DNA of 64,000 nt from Saturnia japonica (GCA_033032175.1 CM065318.1:8866001-8930000), one strand, 5' to 3'. Counted from the stretch's first letter, positions 49,520-62,610 are shown. The notes: generated from the sequence alone by a model not told the origin. Numbers and translations are program-made.

Positions 49520-49668
49520 AGCGGTAATAACACGGCAGGTTGATCGTATCCGATTTTTGGTGCAGGGGGGTACGGCCGCGGAATCGAACCAATAGAGACG
49601 CTCGATCCTGTGGCCGTACCCTCCGCATCAAAAATCGGATACGATCAACTTGCCGTGTAATAACCGCT
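49520..49668. mobile_element. Fold-back MITE, Harbinger-like by target site
   Basis: Two arms of more than 60 bp pair almost completely: 'agcggtaataacacggcagg' with its inverted form, then 'ttgatcgtatccgattttt' and 'gggtacggcc'. The loop is about 20 bp. TAA flanks both sides (49517-49519 and 49669-49671), as in PIF/Harbinger insertions. It has no coding capacity. Confidence 0.72.
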
Positions 49669-49675
49669 TAAACCA

Positions 49676-49800
49676 TTTTCTGATGACCGCTTGGCTAGCT
49701 ACCATCCTCAAGTTAAAAATCTGCCGCCAAGCACATATAGTTATGTTCCAACAACTACACTTGAGAGCCAGTTCCCCACTACGTTTATCGTGATCAACAT
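49676..49800 (+). repeat. tRNA-derived SINE, 3' fragment
   Basis: Contains 'cgcttggctagctaccatcc' and 'gagagccagttccccactac', the 3' half of the 47743-48020 family. Confidence 0.6.
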
Positions 49801-51003
49801 CAACACTTGAATAATAATAAAAAGTACTAAACTACAACAAAGACTTTAAAAAAAACTTTTATTGATATCCATGATAGCTGAGAATAATTTTTCTATAACG
49901 AGAAGGACATTGTTCGATATAAGATAGGTACATCAATAGACGATCCACTTTTTAGGCCATTAGAAACCTTCGGTTTAAAGCAAATACATAAAGGTCCTTC
50001 TTGGATAAATCGAACTCGCGATATTGTAGCTAACATAAAACTTTGTGTAATGTAATAAATAGATATCTAATATTAATGTTATACTAGTAGGACATGAATT
50101 GTAAGATATGTATAAGGGGATGTGAGCTAGTAACCGTGTTACGCAAAATCCTATCCGGCATATCAGGGTGAACAGCTTTGCGCTGCCAATTAGACGTATA
50201 AACTTCACGACTTATTGTTCGTACACTGAATGAGTTTGCGTGTATCTAACTTGTAATTTTATTTTATTTCTGTAACCTTTCTTGTACTACGCTATCACAT
50301 CGATAATTTGTGCTGTAGTTAAATATTCATAATAATGATTATTATTATAAATATTGTCAAGACCCTATATTGTACACAGTTATAGAATATTGTTTACAGG
50401 TCGTAGGTTACGCAGCCTGTAAAAAAAATATAGGCTGCAATAACTATGATTATATTGTGAGAAATAAATAGGCTTTATTACATTACAGTTACACAAGTAA
50501 CTTATCCACAATATAATGATTTATTCGTATGATGAACTTCATATTCTTCTTCTGGATGTATGAACTTTATATTCTTATTCTTTTTAATCTTATTCCATTT
50601 AAATAGGCATACCATTTTTTCCATTTCCACACTAATCTATTAGCTGTCTTCTCAGTATTCATTTATATGCGTATCATTCCTCAGATAATCCATCCATAGG
50701 TACCTTCTTCGGTCTTCCTTTTTTCCTATACATGTCCATCGTTATACTTAACAGTTTTGATTTAACTTGTTATTCTATGATGTTAAAATATTTATCTTTA
50801 CAAGTGGAACGATTTGTATAATATTAAGGTTAGTTTAAGTATGGGGAATACATTGCATTATTACTTCATAAGGATTTTAGGATTGATTGAAGTGGACATA
50901 GTAGTAATGTAGTGAGGATGGTGGTTAGTTTTAATAAACGAATTTAGTGAAAATCATCTTTGTAATCGTAACGTTAGTTGTTTATTTTAGTGGACGTACA
51001 TTA
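49801..51003. other. Intergenic, nothing recognised
   Basis: AT-rich sequence. Short open frames here lack motifs. Confidence 0.35.
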
Positions 51004-51287
51004 TCTATATACTAACACAAGAGATTGTTTTTTTTTTGTTTGTTTGAACGCGCTAATCTCTGAAACTACAAGTTAGTTTAAAATAATATGTTTGTCTTTT
51101 ATAGCTTATTTATTGAGGAAGATTATATGCTATATAACTTCACGCTACGATCCTAAGGATCGGAGCAGTAACCATGAACGACAAACTATATGGCAAACTA
51201 TAGGGAATATAATGCGAATTACAATAGGATACATGAGTAAAGATACACTTACTGGAGGCCGCGGTGCGGTCATAGAGCACAGATAGT
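51004..51287 (+). mobile_element. Helitron-like element, third form
   Basis: Starts TCTATATACTAAC, then 'gtttgaacgcgctaatctct', and ends with ATAGT after 'agagcacag'. It resembles 62374-62610 (inverted), which ends CTAGT. About 284 bp and non-coding. Confidence 0.6.
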
Positions 51288-51295
51288 CTATAATC

Positions 51296-51535
51296 AAAAT
51301 TATAATAATCTTTATTCAATTTATGCACTTATGAACGTCAAAACACTACTGCCAGTTCGGAAAACATCCCAGGCATCGAGAAGAACCGATAAGAAACTCG
51401 ATCGGTTTTACCTTTTTTTTTCAACTGTACAAGTGTTAATTACAATAACAATAATTTAGTCGATGCCCAGAGAGGGTGTCACTTCCAGACATCACTATCA
51501 TTCACATAATCATCCACCCTATATTAACCTTATAA
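51296..51535 (-). mobile_element. LINE 3' fragment (FYNKIP-type), copy 2
   Basis: Shares 'cttatgaacgtcaaaacact', 'aacatcccaggcatcgagaa' and 'cacttccagacatcactatc' with copy 1 at 29368-29790. It is shorter and keeps only the 3' UTR and the last codons. Confidence 0.65.
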
Positions 51536-52592
51536 TAATAATAATATCTTTTTTTATATGTAGTAGAGACATGCTCAAACAATGGATACATACACTTGTT
51601 CGTCTGTTCAAAACTTGTGCACTTAAGAAAAACATTTCGAGTGATGGATTATTATCTCCGAGTAAGATGGTGGGATTCCGAGAGCGGTGCACACTTATCT
51701 GCCGTATGCGAAACAAACCTGTCAAAAGCGTCCCTTTTATAAAACTGGCTCTCTCGGTCGAAAGATATTGAAAATATTTATAATTCTATATGTGCTTATG
51801 TTAATTTTACTGCAAGTCAGATTGAAAGTTTTTGATAAAATAAATTCTCCCATCTATAGGTACTTATGTGTATCGGTATATTGCGTCAAGAATATTACCT
51901 ACATATTTACACAAGTTACATGTTTATACCTAAACATTATACTTATGCTATAGGTATTTCCACGTACATAAGATGCAACCGAGTCATATAAAATGAAAAG
52001 CACAAAATGGGTTTGACAAATAATTTGGAAATAAAAAAAGTCTAATAAATTTCAATTGTATCCATTGGCGAATATTTTACCGATAACTTCACCCAAAGCT
52101 CTTCATTTTAGTAGTCAAAATATGTAAATATCACGTAAGAAGTTTTTGTGGAACTTAGTTTGTCTTTATTTTAACCATCGTTCACTACATCCATAAATCC
52201 TTTGGGAGTCATAGTTTGATGCAAGAGCTACCTACAACTTTCTATTTACATTCATTAGTATTTACTGTAGGTCTGTTGAACTGATTTTAATAAGTTACTC
52301 GCTCACGACATACTATTCTATGATTTGCTGGATACTAAGTAGCTAAGTTTATGTAGAAAGTTTACATCTTCCCTCACACAGGAAATGCGTTTACTTCATA
52401 CGTGATAAGTATTCACTTTGTACTGGACAGTTCCTATAGCGCATATTATCTTTAAAATGGTGGTTTTGCAAATCTGCCAACATAATCTCTTTAGTGTCAA
52501 ACAATATTACGTGCCCTGACTTTGTAACTGTAACGTAACTTTATAAGGATAAATAAACAGTTTATCCTGTGGTACAAAGCTTCTATCATAAA
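51536..52592. other. Intergenic, nothing recognised
   Basis: No supported gene. The overlapping open frames at 51463-51953 lack any motif and are likely chance. Confidence 0.35.
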
Positions 52593-52880
52593 ACTAGCTG
52601 TACCAACGGCTGCGCTCGCGTCGACTACTGAATGCCGTCGATGGGGAACACACGCGATTCCTGTCACCAAAATGCTATTGTGGGTTGTCTCGCTTTCTTT
52701 GACTTTTTTGTAGATAATTTCCCCCAAATCGTAGTTTTTCCGAATTGATTTTTATTTGTGCAGAACCCTGATTATTTTTGTAAAATAAATGTAGCCTAAG
52801 TTACTCCTTATAACATCAGCTATATGTCAGTGAAAGTCCCGTCAAAATCATTTCAAACGTTTTGGAGAATCAAGGGAAAT
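52593..52880 (-). mobile_element. Helitron-like element, second family, partial
   Basis: The + strand begins 'actagctgtaccaacggctg' (CTAGT end on the - strand). It contains 'agcctaagttactccttata' and 'agtgaaagtcccgtcaaaat', shared with 11470-11905. Confidence 0.55.
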
Positions 52881-53011
52881 TATCAAAAGTAAGTAAGCAA
52901 TAAACTGCCGAATGTAAAATCAAGAATCTTGCTTGTAAAATCATTAACCAGATTTTACTATTACAAGAATAGCCAGAAAATTTTAAATTCTAATTTTAGT
53001 TTTATGACCAC

Positions 53012-53300
53012 AATCTTACCTGATATTAAGTGGCGATATGGCTCAAGACGGTAACACGCTAAGCATAGTAGGGAACAGGCTCTCAAGTGCAGCTGCAGGA
53101 ACACACCTTTGTGTGCATGGCGACAAATTTTCAAGTTACGGGTGGTAGCCAGACAGGCTTTAGATTATACTCTACCACTATTTTATAGTTTCCTCACAAT
53201 GTTTTCCTCTAACGAAAGCTCAGGCTCATTGTAACGATTCGAACTTACGTCGGACGTCGCGGTGTCCGTACACGCTACAACTAAGCCTACGTTGCTTCAT
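53012..53300 (-). repeat. tRNA-derived SINE, inverted full-length copy
   Basis: Reverse complement of the 47743-48020 family along its length: 'cacaatcttacctgatatta', 'acaatgttttcctctaacga' and 'gctcaggctcattgtaacga' on the + strand. Confidence 0.72.
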
Positions 53301-53574
53301 ATTTTTAAATTTATAAAATAATTATAAGTTTGTATTTATATTCAGTACAAAAAAAAACATGTTGTCATTTAATAAAGTTATAACCATTGTTTTTATATCT
53401 CGTAAGTACTCTCAAAATATAAGTGTAGGACATTTAACCGTCTACGAGTAAAGATTTTATGATTTTATTTTTCCGAGTAAATTTTTTTATTAACAAAAAA
53501 TTACATTACCAGCATTAACCTGAAGCTAACATACCGTTAAACGTGCTTGACAAATCTCTCATAGTTTACAGACA

Positions 53575-53690
53575 TGCGCTTCGATAATAACGCATTGAAA
53601 TCTAAAGCCTGAGTTCGAACCCGGGGTAGGTATGTGGGTCAAATTAATTACCATTACTAACAATGCTGTTGTAAAATACATTATTTATGG
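53575..53690 (+). repeat. Possible tRNA-derived SINE head
   Basis: The box B-like 'gagttcgaacccgg' near 53611 is followed by 'gtatgtgggtcaaattaatt'. There is only weak evidence for box A upstream. Confidence 0.4.
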
Positions 53691-53829
53691 GGGTGCTAAC
53701 GGCTAAGTTTCTAATGACATTTGTTTACCTGTCCTTGTTTAAGAATGTTTCAACTTAATTTCTTTTGTCATCCTAACCAGATTTAAAAGCTAAGCTTTAC
53801 GATTTGTTTGCAAAATATTCACTGGTAAT

Positions 53830-54245
53830 CCATCTTAAAAATAAAAATATTTTATTCAATTTAGGCACTAAAAAGTGGCGTAAGTATATGCCATCCGCGG
53901 GAGCATAGATATTTTTATACACTACCCGCAGTTCACATAACATTACAGTCATCGAGAAAAAACGGGAAGAAACTCGATTTGTTATCTTTTTTTTAAATTT
54001 TATTTTACAGTATTTACATTGTTAACAGTTATTATCATTTTCAGTGGATGTAAAAAAATTAAATCACTTCCAGACATCACCGCCATTTACGTATTGATCC
54101 ACCCTTTCAACAATACAACTTGCTTAACATGATTCTTGAACATCTTATCCGGCAGCCAAATCGGTAATGTGTTAGGAAGTTTATCGTAAAACCCAACACA
54201 ATTACCTAAAATACTTTATTTGTCTTACTAAGTCTATTTAGGTTG
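53830..54245 (-). mobile_element. LINE 3' fragment (FYNKIP-type), copy 3
   Basis: The - strand reads VGFYDKLPNTLPIWLPDK, MFKNHVKQVVLLKGWINT and a stop, aligning with copy 1. A 3' UTR of about 180 bp follows. All three copies in the window lie on the - strand. Confidence 0.68.
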
Positions 54246-55034
54246 AAGGAATTGTTTATATTTATTCCTAGTATTGAACTTGTGCCTGTAATTTACAAGT
54301 TCAAATTAATTAAATTTTTCCGTATATACCTACCTTCATTAAATTTTCCAAGATGTATTGGAAAAGTAAACTTAAGATACTAAATTCTCTTTCTCTTCTC
54401 TACCAATAGATGCTTGGATGGATTAGAAGGATTACCTAGGATCTAGAGAATTACAAAATACCATGATATTCTCCTTCACGGAAAGCTTAGACTCATTGTA
54501 AGACATTAATCAAAGTATATTGATATAACATCCCAGTGCACTTCCTACATACTAGTCTTCATCGACGAGACGATAGAAAATCAGTTCCTTCACAAATATG
54601 ATCTGTACTGGCCCAATACAGATACCCACATAGATAAATAAGCGGCTGTACTTTTTTTTTTGTGAAAAGGAAATACGAAATTGATTAAAATCGTTGGAGT
54701 TGGTTAAGATAGCAAAATAAAAATTTATGATTTGCGTAGGTATTAGTTTTTTTAATTTTATTTAATCGAGGGCTTACTTGATTATATTAATAATAATATC
54801 AGGGCTTCTGAGCTTCAGTGTATTGCAATAAAAAAATCCTATCTAGGTAAAATGGAAAATAAAACATTATCTAATTACAAAAATCCATCAAAATCGTTAC
54901 TGTCTTTTCTAAAAAAAAATTTTTATCAAAAATTGCTCACTTTAATAGTATTAGATAGTATGCTGCAAAAGCAAATCCGTTGGTTTTATATTTATTTAAT
55001 GAGCGTGTTTGGAATAGATTGCTATGTATGATAT
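54246..55034. other. Intergenic, small SINE fragment only
   Basis: A short inverted SINE piece lies at 54470-54505 ('ccttcacggaaagcttagac'). No gene is seen. Confidence 0.4.
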
Positions 55035-55748
55035 CCATTAAAGAAGCGAAGCAGGAAAAGGAACACCGCTAACCCAGTGGCCAACTGGCGAGGCGACGTC
55101 AAACGATTACACCCGGCCGAGACTCCATTCCGTACCGGTATCGCAGTGCCACCGCCCGCAATCAGATGCTTAACTGACTCTCATTATAACAACCAGCCAA
55201 TAAACAAACAACCTTATGACGTGCGAACTATAAACGATGTGTTCCAGTGTCCCATCACCCCGGGGTGCAACACTCCATTGTTTTGCAATGCGGAAAGTGA
55301 AGGATGCGCCTTGCATTTTAATTAGTAAAGAGAGTTTCGGCGACATGTGAATACGAAATCGTTGTCGATATTGTGCCCGAAGAAATAACACACAGCGAGG
55401 AAGGACCCGGCGATGAACGTGACCGTGTCACACGCATAACTTTTCAAACTACCAATAATAAAAAGAAATTCGTCGCGGATTACATTGAAAGAGGACGTTT
55501 CATGAATTGATGTTTGTTATGCACAGCGGTGCCTGAAAGTTAGCGAAATTTTGGCAACGACGCAACAAGACAGTCGCTTGCAGCGCTAACCTGCAATCAG
55601 TTAATAAGTACATCTTAAGATAATCGTCGTAAAGGACGCGCCATAATACAGTGTCATAATTAGTTCTTTATGCTTTAACAAGGACACTAGTGTACCTCGT
55701 GTAGTGCATTTCAATAAACATTTTATTCCTAATAATTGTGATATTCAG
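55035..55748 (+). pseudogene. Unidentified coding-like segment with a frame break
   Basis: Two adjoining frames look coding by residue mix and by lower AT. Frame 1 (about 55035-55325) contains RSRKRNTANPVANWRGDVKR and a Cys-containing stretch FQCPITPGCNTPLFC before TAG at 55323. Frame 2, shifted, starts at once after it (55325-55509) with TCEYEIVVDIVPEEITHSEE and DRVTRITFQTTNNKKKFVAD, ending RGRFMN and TGA. No ATG opens frame 1. A stop lies at 55029, so an upstream exon or acceptor near 55040 is needed. AATAAA is at 55713, yet a strong donor CAG|GTGAGT follows at 55749. It may be a decayed gene, a retrocopy, or a sequencing error in a live last exon. I do not recognise the protein. Confidence 0.4.
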
Positions 55749-57949
55749 GTGAGTTTAATTATATTTCTACAGTTAATACATTCGTTTTCTCCTAATTAAC
55801 TAAGTCCACTAGCTCGTATAACGACGATTATTAACTGTACGCTTGTCAAATACCTATGTAGAGATAGGTTTCTGTCTATATTTTTTTATTTTACTGTTAT
55901 TATAGTTCCATTGAACCCGATATAAACAAATGGAAGGATTATTTATTTTATTTCACTAAATTGTTATTAGGAATTCAACGTATATTTATTGACACATTAG
56001 CATAATTATATATTCACGCGCATAATTTTATTTCGACAAAGTTTTATAAAATGAAATATACAGAGATAAATACAAATGAGTCATTGGGGTATTTAAAAAA
56101 ACCCATTTAAAAAAAAATAACTTTTTGTATATTCATGTTCCTCGCAATCGCTTAATCTAGATACCTCCTCAGGACTTCAAAATATCAATGATTAACGGGG
56201 TTTCTGATATACATAGAATTTATGAAAAGGAAGTTTGTATTAATTGTAGTATTCGTGTAAGTATATTCGTATGTATGTTTCTGTGGTATGTATTTAGATA
56301 TTTATACTTTTTCAGTGTACCAGTTTTGTACACGAGAAGTGTTATGTAAGACTATAAAATATGAATTTTCAAGAACATGAGTAAAAATAAAATTACGGCA
56401 TGTCAATAATTACCGCGTAACAAATGCGTGCGGAGCCGCGGGCACACCGCTAGTATAAATATGGGTTGAAATCAAAATGTATCTGGGTAGATAATATTCT
56501 TATCTGCTTGCATAAGGCAGGCTTGATTAGTTTTTACTACCCTATTCGTTTTCGACACAAAGTCCTTCATTGTTGTTCTAATTAGTTTCTTTCTTGCATA
56601 AGAACCGTTAGACAATAAGTATACTATAGGTATTTAAAGGATCTGTTTTTATTTTATATGTGGAATAAACGTACTGTTTATAGAGTTATGGCTATTGTTT
56701 GAACACTACGTCAATTGCTGTTAATGTGAGGATTACCATCGCGGGATCGATGAGGGCAAGCCAAAACTAGAAATTAGTCCGACACATAAGTAGATTCATT
56801 TTTCGAAATACATCAACAGGTTATTAACGATAATTTTATTGTTTAGACGTCAATCACGCTCCGTGTACATAGTGATAAATCTGTCATAATGACTCTCTTT
56901 TCGACACCAGCAAATTTACACTAATCTAACTTGAAAATAGTGATTATACACTGGAAGTATTTAGCGTACCTAGTTTAAATCGGCCGATGTAAAAATTAGG
57001 AATGTAATTTTTACACTGCGTAGTGTCATGTTTAGTTTATACCTTAATTATTTATTGTAATTTGAATATAATTTTTTTTAAATACATAAACCATTTATAA
57101 TTAGACAATAACAGAAATTGCCCAAATTTCAAGTTAGCGTAGAGGAAATTGGTGGTGTCGTTTTGGTCTGTCGTGTTTGGGAATCAGCCCGGGTATACCC
57201 AACCGTCGAAAGGTTGGAATGTTGAATGAATTGTCAATCTCTCGATGCTCGAGGTCGCGCTGTTTTCAGATTATGCAGTGTTTACCATCAGGAACAATGC
57301 CGTCACTTTTCCGTTCTACAGTTTTAAAAAAAATCTATCATACTGTGAGTTCATAACGATATTTTCTTTCATCAAATCAAAGGTCCGTGTGGGTTTTTGA
57401 AATTAGGTTGATCAATGTAGAGACTGATTGTGCCTATACTGTGCATGTAAATAAACTTAATACATTTATATGAACGATTATTTAATATTTTCTTCGTCAT
57501 CATAATTAGCCTATGTCCATCCACTACTGTAACTAGACCCATTCCAGTCTACCAAAGCGTCAGTTTTCCGTAATCAATCGCTTCTAGCCGACTCATTTTA
57601 ATCATCAGGGTTTATCGACAAAAGTCGTGCATGAAACTTCTCCCGTTGATTAACACGCCAAAAGTGGAACATGTTATTATGTTTTCAAAACCACAGAGGT
57701 ACAAAATAAGGTCGACATGTGTTATAAAGAGTCATGACGGAGCGATAAAACAGTCTAGAAGTTAAAACAATATAACATTTAGCTGAGATGCAGTTTTACG
57801 ATTTGTACCGCAACATTTGTCGGTTCTTTGACTTTTATATCGTAATGCTACACGAGCCTTTTTCTCTCTTAGAGATTCTTTCATTATAAAACTCCTAACG
57901 CTTTACCTTGACACTTAAATTTAAAATTTATACTATTTTTTTTTAAATA
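55749..57949. other. Intergenic, nothing definite
   Basis: A possible Helitron-like 3' end, 'gagccgcgggcacaccgcta' followed by GT, lies near 56432-56454. No gene is seen. Confidence 0.35.
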
Positions 57950-58550
57950 TTATATAGATAATATAATAAAGCAGAAAACTTTTTTTCTTTGTTTGTTTGT
58001 TTGTTTAAACACGCTATTCTCTGAAAGTATCAGTCGGATTCAAATAAATTCTTTTTGTATATGATAACCAGACTCACGAGGAATAGGCTAACATTAGGCT
58101 ACAACTCTCTCGCCCTCCCGAACAGCTTTATCCCCGTGCGCTGGCGTAATTATTGATGATATGTAAATACATTGTTCTACAAAAATATTGGTCATTATTA
58201 TATCTAAAAAAAAGTACACGACAGCATATGCCTATCTCTTATACATAAGTCACAATAAGCTATTTTGTGACAAACAGTTGTTAAGAATTAAAATGTGATT
58301 TATGAACATTATTTTTAGACATGGCATGTTAATCTTTACAAACAAAAGTTACTTCATAATAAAGACAATTTTATGAAGTTAAATTTTGCTCTTTATAGCA
58401 TGTTATTGGGACTCATAATTTAAGATAATAAAAAAAAATTGTACACCCGAGAAGTTCCAACCAGTTTATTATGATAGGCTACACGGGTGCGTTGGCGGCG
58501 CGGTGTTTGTCAGATAAAATTAACATGGGTGAAACCGTGGGGCACATTAA
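57950..58550 (+). mobile_element. Helitron-like element, longest uninterrupted copy
   Basis: It runs from 'aatataataaagcagaaaac' through 'gactcacgaggaatagg' and 'gcgctggcgtaattattgat' to 'ggtgaaaccgtggggcac', where it lacks the final CTAGT. It is the main reference for reading the two split copies at 1536-3520 and 5004-5884. Confidence 0.6.
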
Positions 58551-60089
58551 ACAATTTACTGAAAATATGCATAGCAAAAATCAATGAATAATCCTACCAT
58601 TTCTATTAGAAATGTTTCGGATATGAGATTTCGAATCTGCATATCTTAAGTGTTTAATCGGTTTCCATTATAGAAAAGGATGTGAAACTAATTCAGATAT
58701 CCGATAGTTTCGGTTAATTTCATTAATGAATTATTATTTTTTATAATTGTTAGAAGTAAAATATGTACTTATCATTTGTGGGTGAACAATATTAACTTTA
58801 TTTTAATTAAATTTTAAATTATTTTAATTAAATTTTACGTCAGATTTTTTATTCGACAATGTCTTAATCGAATTCGTCCCTATTCGTAGTTTTTATATAG
58901 GTTGTATCTACTGTTACGGAGTTCCATAAAACCTCTGCTTTCTATATTAAATGAGGCTTTCCATAATATATAAGTACACTATGCAGATGATTTCAAAGTA
59001 CTTAATTAGAAGTAATAGGTCGGTAATGTTTTAGTATAATAAAATAATGTAAACGACTTTACAACCCACAATAAAAATATTATAAAAATTTGTATATAAA
59101 TACCAAATATTATACACACTACAAATCACCACAACCATAATTGGTCACTGTTTCAATAAAACGTTTGATCAATTTCGATGCATTTTGCAATTTCTGAGCA
59201 TTGTGAATCTGTTAACGAGTGATGCTTAACCTAAATGTAGCTAAATGCTTTTGCTAATTTAACGATTTTCGATTTACAAGTTAACTTAAAATTTTCTAAT
59301 GTAACAAACAAATTTTATTATTAGCGATGAGGAACTTGAAGCAATTAATAGTTATACGTTTTGACATATTATCATAATTATTTACAACTAACTATGTAGT
59401 AACATTCAATCGTAGAGATCTTATATACAGACTTTCTTACTTCGATCAATTATTTTAATCTTATTATATTAAGTGCGAAATTCTCGTATATATATATGTA
59501 TGTAATTGGTTTATCGGAAACGGCTTCAAGGATTTCGATGAAACTTTCCATTTAGATAATATCTTACATTCCAAGTTTACCTAGATAGGTGTTTTTCTTA
59601 TTTTGCTTATAAGACATCAAGCATAGTTCGGTCGCCCAGATATTATTACCTAACCGATCTATTTACACCGGCACTCTAATACTCTAGAATTTTCTTTTTT
59701 ATTTCAAATACCGCGCGTAAGTGCGGGATTGTATTTTAAATTTATTTCTTATGCAACAATTTGTCTTAAATTAATATTCAAAACATATAGGATAGAGAGC
59801 AACAACTACAACATATATTTCATTGATTTATAGAAAATTTTAAATGTATGCAATGTTGAAATAGTCATATATGAAAAAAACCAGCGCTTTACCTGCGGCT
59901 TCGCTGGCGTCATATTTGAGTCATGTCCCATAACTTTATTTCACATTCTAAATAAATACCACCAATTTTCATAAATCTTTAAAACTGTCGAATTTTGATA
60001 CAAATTTTCATCCCCTTTATCACCACCTCATGGGATGAACCCGCTTGCAAATTTTAGTTTGGCCTGTGCGTTGATATATCAGTCAGTCA
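58551..60089. other. Intergenic, nothing definite
   Basis: The block at 59505-59640 ('ggatttcgatgaaactttcc', 'ttcggtcgcccaga') resembles common lepidopteran repeats and the piece at 12570-12620, but no borders can be set. Confidence 0.35.
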
Positions 60090-60545
60090 GCCAGTTATCT
60101 ATATCTAAACAATAAATAAAATTGAAGGGTCTGTTTGTAATGCCAAAATAAAAGTTTTTTTACTAAATGCATATGAAAGTATAATACGGTACTTATAACA
60201 AAACACCAATTTTTTAAATGTTTGTCTGTCTGCCTGCCTCTTTGTTCCGGGTAATCTCCGAAACGGTTGGACCGATTTTGATGAGACTTTCACTAACAGA
60301 TAGCTGATGTTAAAACATTTTAGCTACTTTTACTTTAGAAAAAGAATTAGGATTCCGTGCAAAAGAAAACTGGTCGCTGTCAATTCAGGCGCCTAAATGG
60401 CTTACGATGAGTAAACCATAAGCAATATATCAAATTAATGTACTACATAATTGTATACGTTTAAAAAGGCCTACAAAAATTCAGCAAGAGCTAATATGTC
60501 TATCTTCTAAGGATCACCTACAATAAGCATTTTTACAAGCTTTTA
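60090..60545 (+). mobile_element. Helitron-like element, second family, copy 3
   Basis: Starts TC then 'aataaataaaattgaagg'. It shares 'ctccgaaacggttggaccg' and 'ttctaaggatcacctacaat' with 10266-10685. The 3' end is lost. Confidence 0.55.
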
Positions 60546-62133
60546 TTTAACTTGCCTTGTTAGTATGGGCCAAATCTTGCAACAGTTGTCCCCAACCGAT
60601 TGAGCTCAAATTTTTTGCATAAGCGTTTGGTTTTGATGACAATGCATGGTTAGCTAAGTGACGTCATTCTAAATCAAATATGAAGGACTCCCAAAGATGG
60701 CAAACTAGTTAATTTTTATGCACCCACTTGATATCGAAATCAAATGAAAAGGTTTGCTGAGAAGAATAAGTACGAATATAATTATTAATTAAAAAGAAAC
60801 CTTAATACAAGCTATTATTCAATATTTCAGTTGTTTTAAAATGATAATAATAATTTTAATTAAAATAGTTTTTTTTATTCATTATTATTTAAACTGATCA
60901 CACACCTAATCGAATTTGACGAAGGATTGTCACCTCGTTAACATTACACTCTAGTTGGTGTATAATTATGTATTCTACTAAGCTATATATACCTTCACGT
61001 TTATGCTAATCCAAAAACACGATGGGCATTTTAAAAGGATCGATTACTAATAAGGTAATCGATTAGAAAACACTTTCGTTAAATAAATAAAGGACATTGA
61101 ATGATTACAGAATCAATCGCAACAGCATAAGTATTATACCGATATTTCTTCTTACCCACAGGTAAAGTTATATAGGGTTGAATTTTGAACTAGTCACAAG
61201 GATTTACGACATATTTATAACACTTTAGGTTAATGTTACCTAGAATGCCTAAGTTTAAAACTCGTGCCGTGTCGTATTAAACAAATAAAATAAGTTTATC
61301 TCTACCACCTAACTGAATTTTAAATTGAAACTATGTTCAAAACGAATTTTGGAACAAATGTCACAAGTAATGGATTCTAACATTTTAACGATCTTTTGTA
61401 AATCATATGCAACGAACATACATAGGGGTAATGTAAAATTATACTTTGAGATCAATACTAAAACACTTCATTTATATGGTTTTTATGTCTTTATCTTCTA
61501 TCTATCTGTATAGTTTCTTTAAAAATAAAATGATTGAGTTTTGCCGTTGTGCGCGACACGGAAAAACTATTGGATAGATTTTTTTTTGTTTTACTCCTTA
61601 GGTACTTGGTCCTTATCGAAAAAAAGCTTTCACGATATCTTCGTTCAGTAAAAAGTTATTTAAGTTTGAAAGAACTACGATTTTTATAAACACTACGTGC
61701 TCAGCGATGTGTTTTCTTGCCGTGGAAAAGTGGAGATTATAATATTATTATATTAATATAGTTTAATGCAAAGGTTGAAAGTTTTTTTTAAATATAAAAT
61801 AACAGGTGTTTAAATGATAGCTCCTGAGTTGCAGATTCATTTTGATATACAAGCATCAAGAAAGTTTCTTATAAGATTATCGATTCAGACTATTCATTCG
61901 ATTACAACAGCTACACCACAGTCCTGTCAAAAGATCCGCCTGATTTACAACCGATTGTCACGCCGAACCGGTTTGAATGTGACCTGTATGTCTGGTCTGA
62001 AATATTATGCGGGTTCGGGCAATCAAGATATTTGACCTGTAATACATTTGTAGTAACAGGTTAACAGGTTTTATCCTTATCGGATGTAACACGGACGATG
62101 TTCTTTGGAAAATGTATACTTTTTAAAAAAGCA
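60546..62133. other. Intergenic, nothing recognised
   Basis: AT-rich. The open frames at 61325-61513 and 61814-62035 have no motif. I see no gene. Confidence 0.35.
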
Positions 62134-62330
62134 ACTAGCTGTGTCCGTGGCTTCACTCACGTGGACGACAGATGAACACGGATTTTTTTATAAAAAACGT
62201 AGTTTCCTATAACTCGAATAACTCTTTATTGAATAATGATAGTGTTTTTTTTTATAAGGACCAAGTATCTATGGTGTATAACAAAAAAAACATTAATCAA
62301 AATCTATTCACTAGTTTTCACGTAATAGGT
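62134..62330 (-). mobile_element. Helitron-like 3' end, fragment
   Basis: The + strand starts 'actagctgtgtccgtggctt' and 'cactcacgtggacgacag', the inverted CTAGT end of the second family. Confidence 0.45.
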
Positions 62331-62373
62331 ACGCGCACAACGGCAAACCTTAATCATTTGATTTATATAGAAG

Positions 62374-62610
62374 ACTAGCTGATCCTTGGAACTTAATGGA
62401 AGCTGTCAAAAGGAATAAATTTTCCACGTTTTTACAACATTTTTTATTGATGCTCCGCTCCTATTGGTCATAACGTGATGTTATATAGCCTATAGCTTTC
62501 CTCGATAAATGGGCTATCTAACACTAAAATAATTTTTCCATTCGAACCAGTAGTTTCTGAGATTAGCGCGTTCAACCAAACAAACTCTTCAGCTTTATAA
62601 TATTAGTATA
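62374..62610 (-). mobile_element. Compact Helitron-like element, both ends present
   Basis: On the - strand it starts 'tatactaatattataaagc', carries 'gaacgcgctaatctcagaaa', and ends 'aaggatcagCTAGT' (74-78 of line 62301-62400, i.e. 62374-62378 on +). At 237 bp it is a small non-autonomous unit. Confidence 0.65.

Noticed and set aside
51463..51953. Overlapping open frames as a gene
   Set aside because: Partly LINE 3' UTR sequence, no motif and no splice-consistent structure.
55170..55391. - strand frame opposite the 55-kb coding-like block
   Set aside because: The + strand frames have more protein-like composition; the - strand frame looks like their antisense shadow.
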